Source: Circinella minor | Taxonomy: Eukaryota; Mucoromycota; Mucoromycetes; Mucorales; Lichtheimiaceae | Direction of reading: 5' to 3' | Length of the DNA: 64,000 nucleotides | Assembly: GCA_016758965.1 (NCBI GenBank) | Contig: JAEPRB010000045.1 | Coordinates: 150,731 to 214,730, forward strand | Shown here: piece by piece, positions 63,873 to 64,000 of the stretch | Layout: each line of letters opens with the position of its first letter | Position numbering within the stretch: the first letter of the stretch is position 1 | Made by a program: the position numbers and the translations under genes | The notes under the pieces: generated by a model | The model's input: only the letters and a program-made list of their open reading frames with translations | What the model was told of the DNA's origin: nothing | Database searches by the model: none

Positions 63873-64000
63873 AACGAGACGTAGTCGCCTCCACACCTAC
63901 AGTATTGAGCCCCTTCGCTTCGCTTCGTGTCAACACTTTCGGCGCTCCGGCTCGGCGTCTCGTTGGGGGCAAAGCCCCCAAACCCCCATTGCACAAAATA
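63873..64000. repeat. GC-rich hairpin-rich repeat, probably the edge of a repetitive or mobile element
   Basis: This 128-bp stretch is much richer in GC than the rest of the window. AACGAGACG (63873-63881) and CGTCTCGTT (63956-63964) form a perfect 9-bp inverted repeat. GGGGGC and GCCCCC (63965-63979) form a second hairpin with an AAA loop. Three CTTCG units repeat in tandem at 63913-63927. The structure and composition suggest the edge of a dispersed repeat that continues past the window. Confidence 0.6.

Overview
The window is nuclear DNA of a filamentous fungus, most likely an early-diverging one (Mucoromycota-like). It is AT-rich, with long poly-A/T tracts. Genes carry many short introns of about 50-120 bp. 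Gene content is eukaryotic: CLASP, TEA-domain factor, FYVE protein, hybrid histidine kinase, FHA-RING ligase, SMC5/6 subunit, Mpe1/RBBP6, sorting nexin, Rabin8/Sec2, ataxin-10, long-chain acyl-CoA synthetase, borealin and others. The phylum is an inference from protein style and composition, not a proven call. No complete mobile element, CRISPR array or convincing tRNA was seen.

Layout. 0-3.7 kb: 3' part of a CLASP gene (+). 5.9-9.1 kb: TEA/AbaA-type transcription factor (+). 9.8-12.3 kb: FYVE protein (-). 14.3-15.2 kb: decayed, internally deleted copy of the histidine kinase gene that follows. 16.8-26.2 kb: 26-exon gene for a 2415-residue hybrid histidine kinase (+), with an N-terminal protein-kinase-like domain, ATPase, GAF, HisKA/HATPase and receiver. 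26.2-30.1 kb: AT-rich gene-poor stretch. 30.1-32.1 kb: Dma1/Chfr-like FHA-RING ligase (+). 32.6-35.2 kb: Dbp7-like DEAD-box helicase (-), divergent from Nse1 (+, 35.6-36.6 kb). 36.7-39.0 kb: Mpe1/RBBP6 (-). 40.6-42.9 kb: PX-BAR sorting nexin (-). 43.6-45.1 kb: Sec2/Rabin8 GEF (-). 46.2-48.5 kb: ataxin-10/Ctr86 (+). 48.7-51.3 kb: long-chain acyl-CoA synthetase (+). 51.6-52.6 kb: borealin-like protein (-). 53.0-54.3 kb: Vip1-like RRM protein (-). 55.9-57.9 kb: flavocytochrome b2-like dehydrogenase ending in SKL (-). 59.6-61.4 kb: mitochondrial carrier (+). 61.7-62.5 kb: GNAT acetyltransferase (-). The last 120 bp hold a GC-rich, hairpin-rich repeat unlike the rest of the window.

The genes do not form one pathway; this is an ordinary mixed eukaryotic neighbourhood. 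Several share cell-biological themes: microtubules, spindle and mitotic checkpoint (CLASP, borealin, Dma1-like), membrane traffic (FYVE, sorting nexin, Sec2) and fatty-acid or organic-acid metabolism (acyl-CoA synthetase, flavocytochrome b2, carrier). The most unusual items are the histidine kinase with a kinase-like domain that has lost its catalytic residues, the truncated copy upstream of it, the peroxisomal-type C-terminus on the flavocytochrome b2, two GC-AG introns, and several unexplained repeats or hairpins. All spliced models were built by hand by joining exons at GT/GC...AG sites so that the reading frame holds; no transcript data were available.
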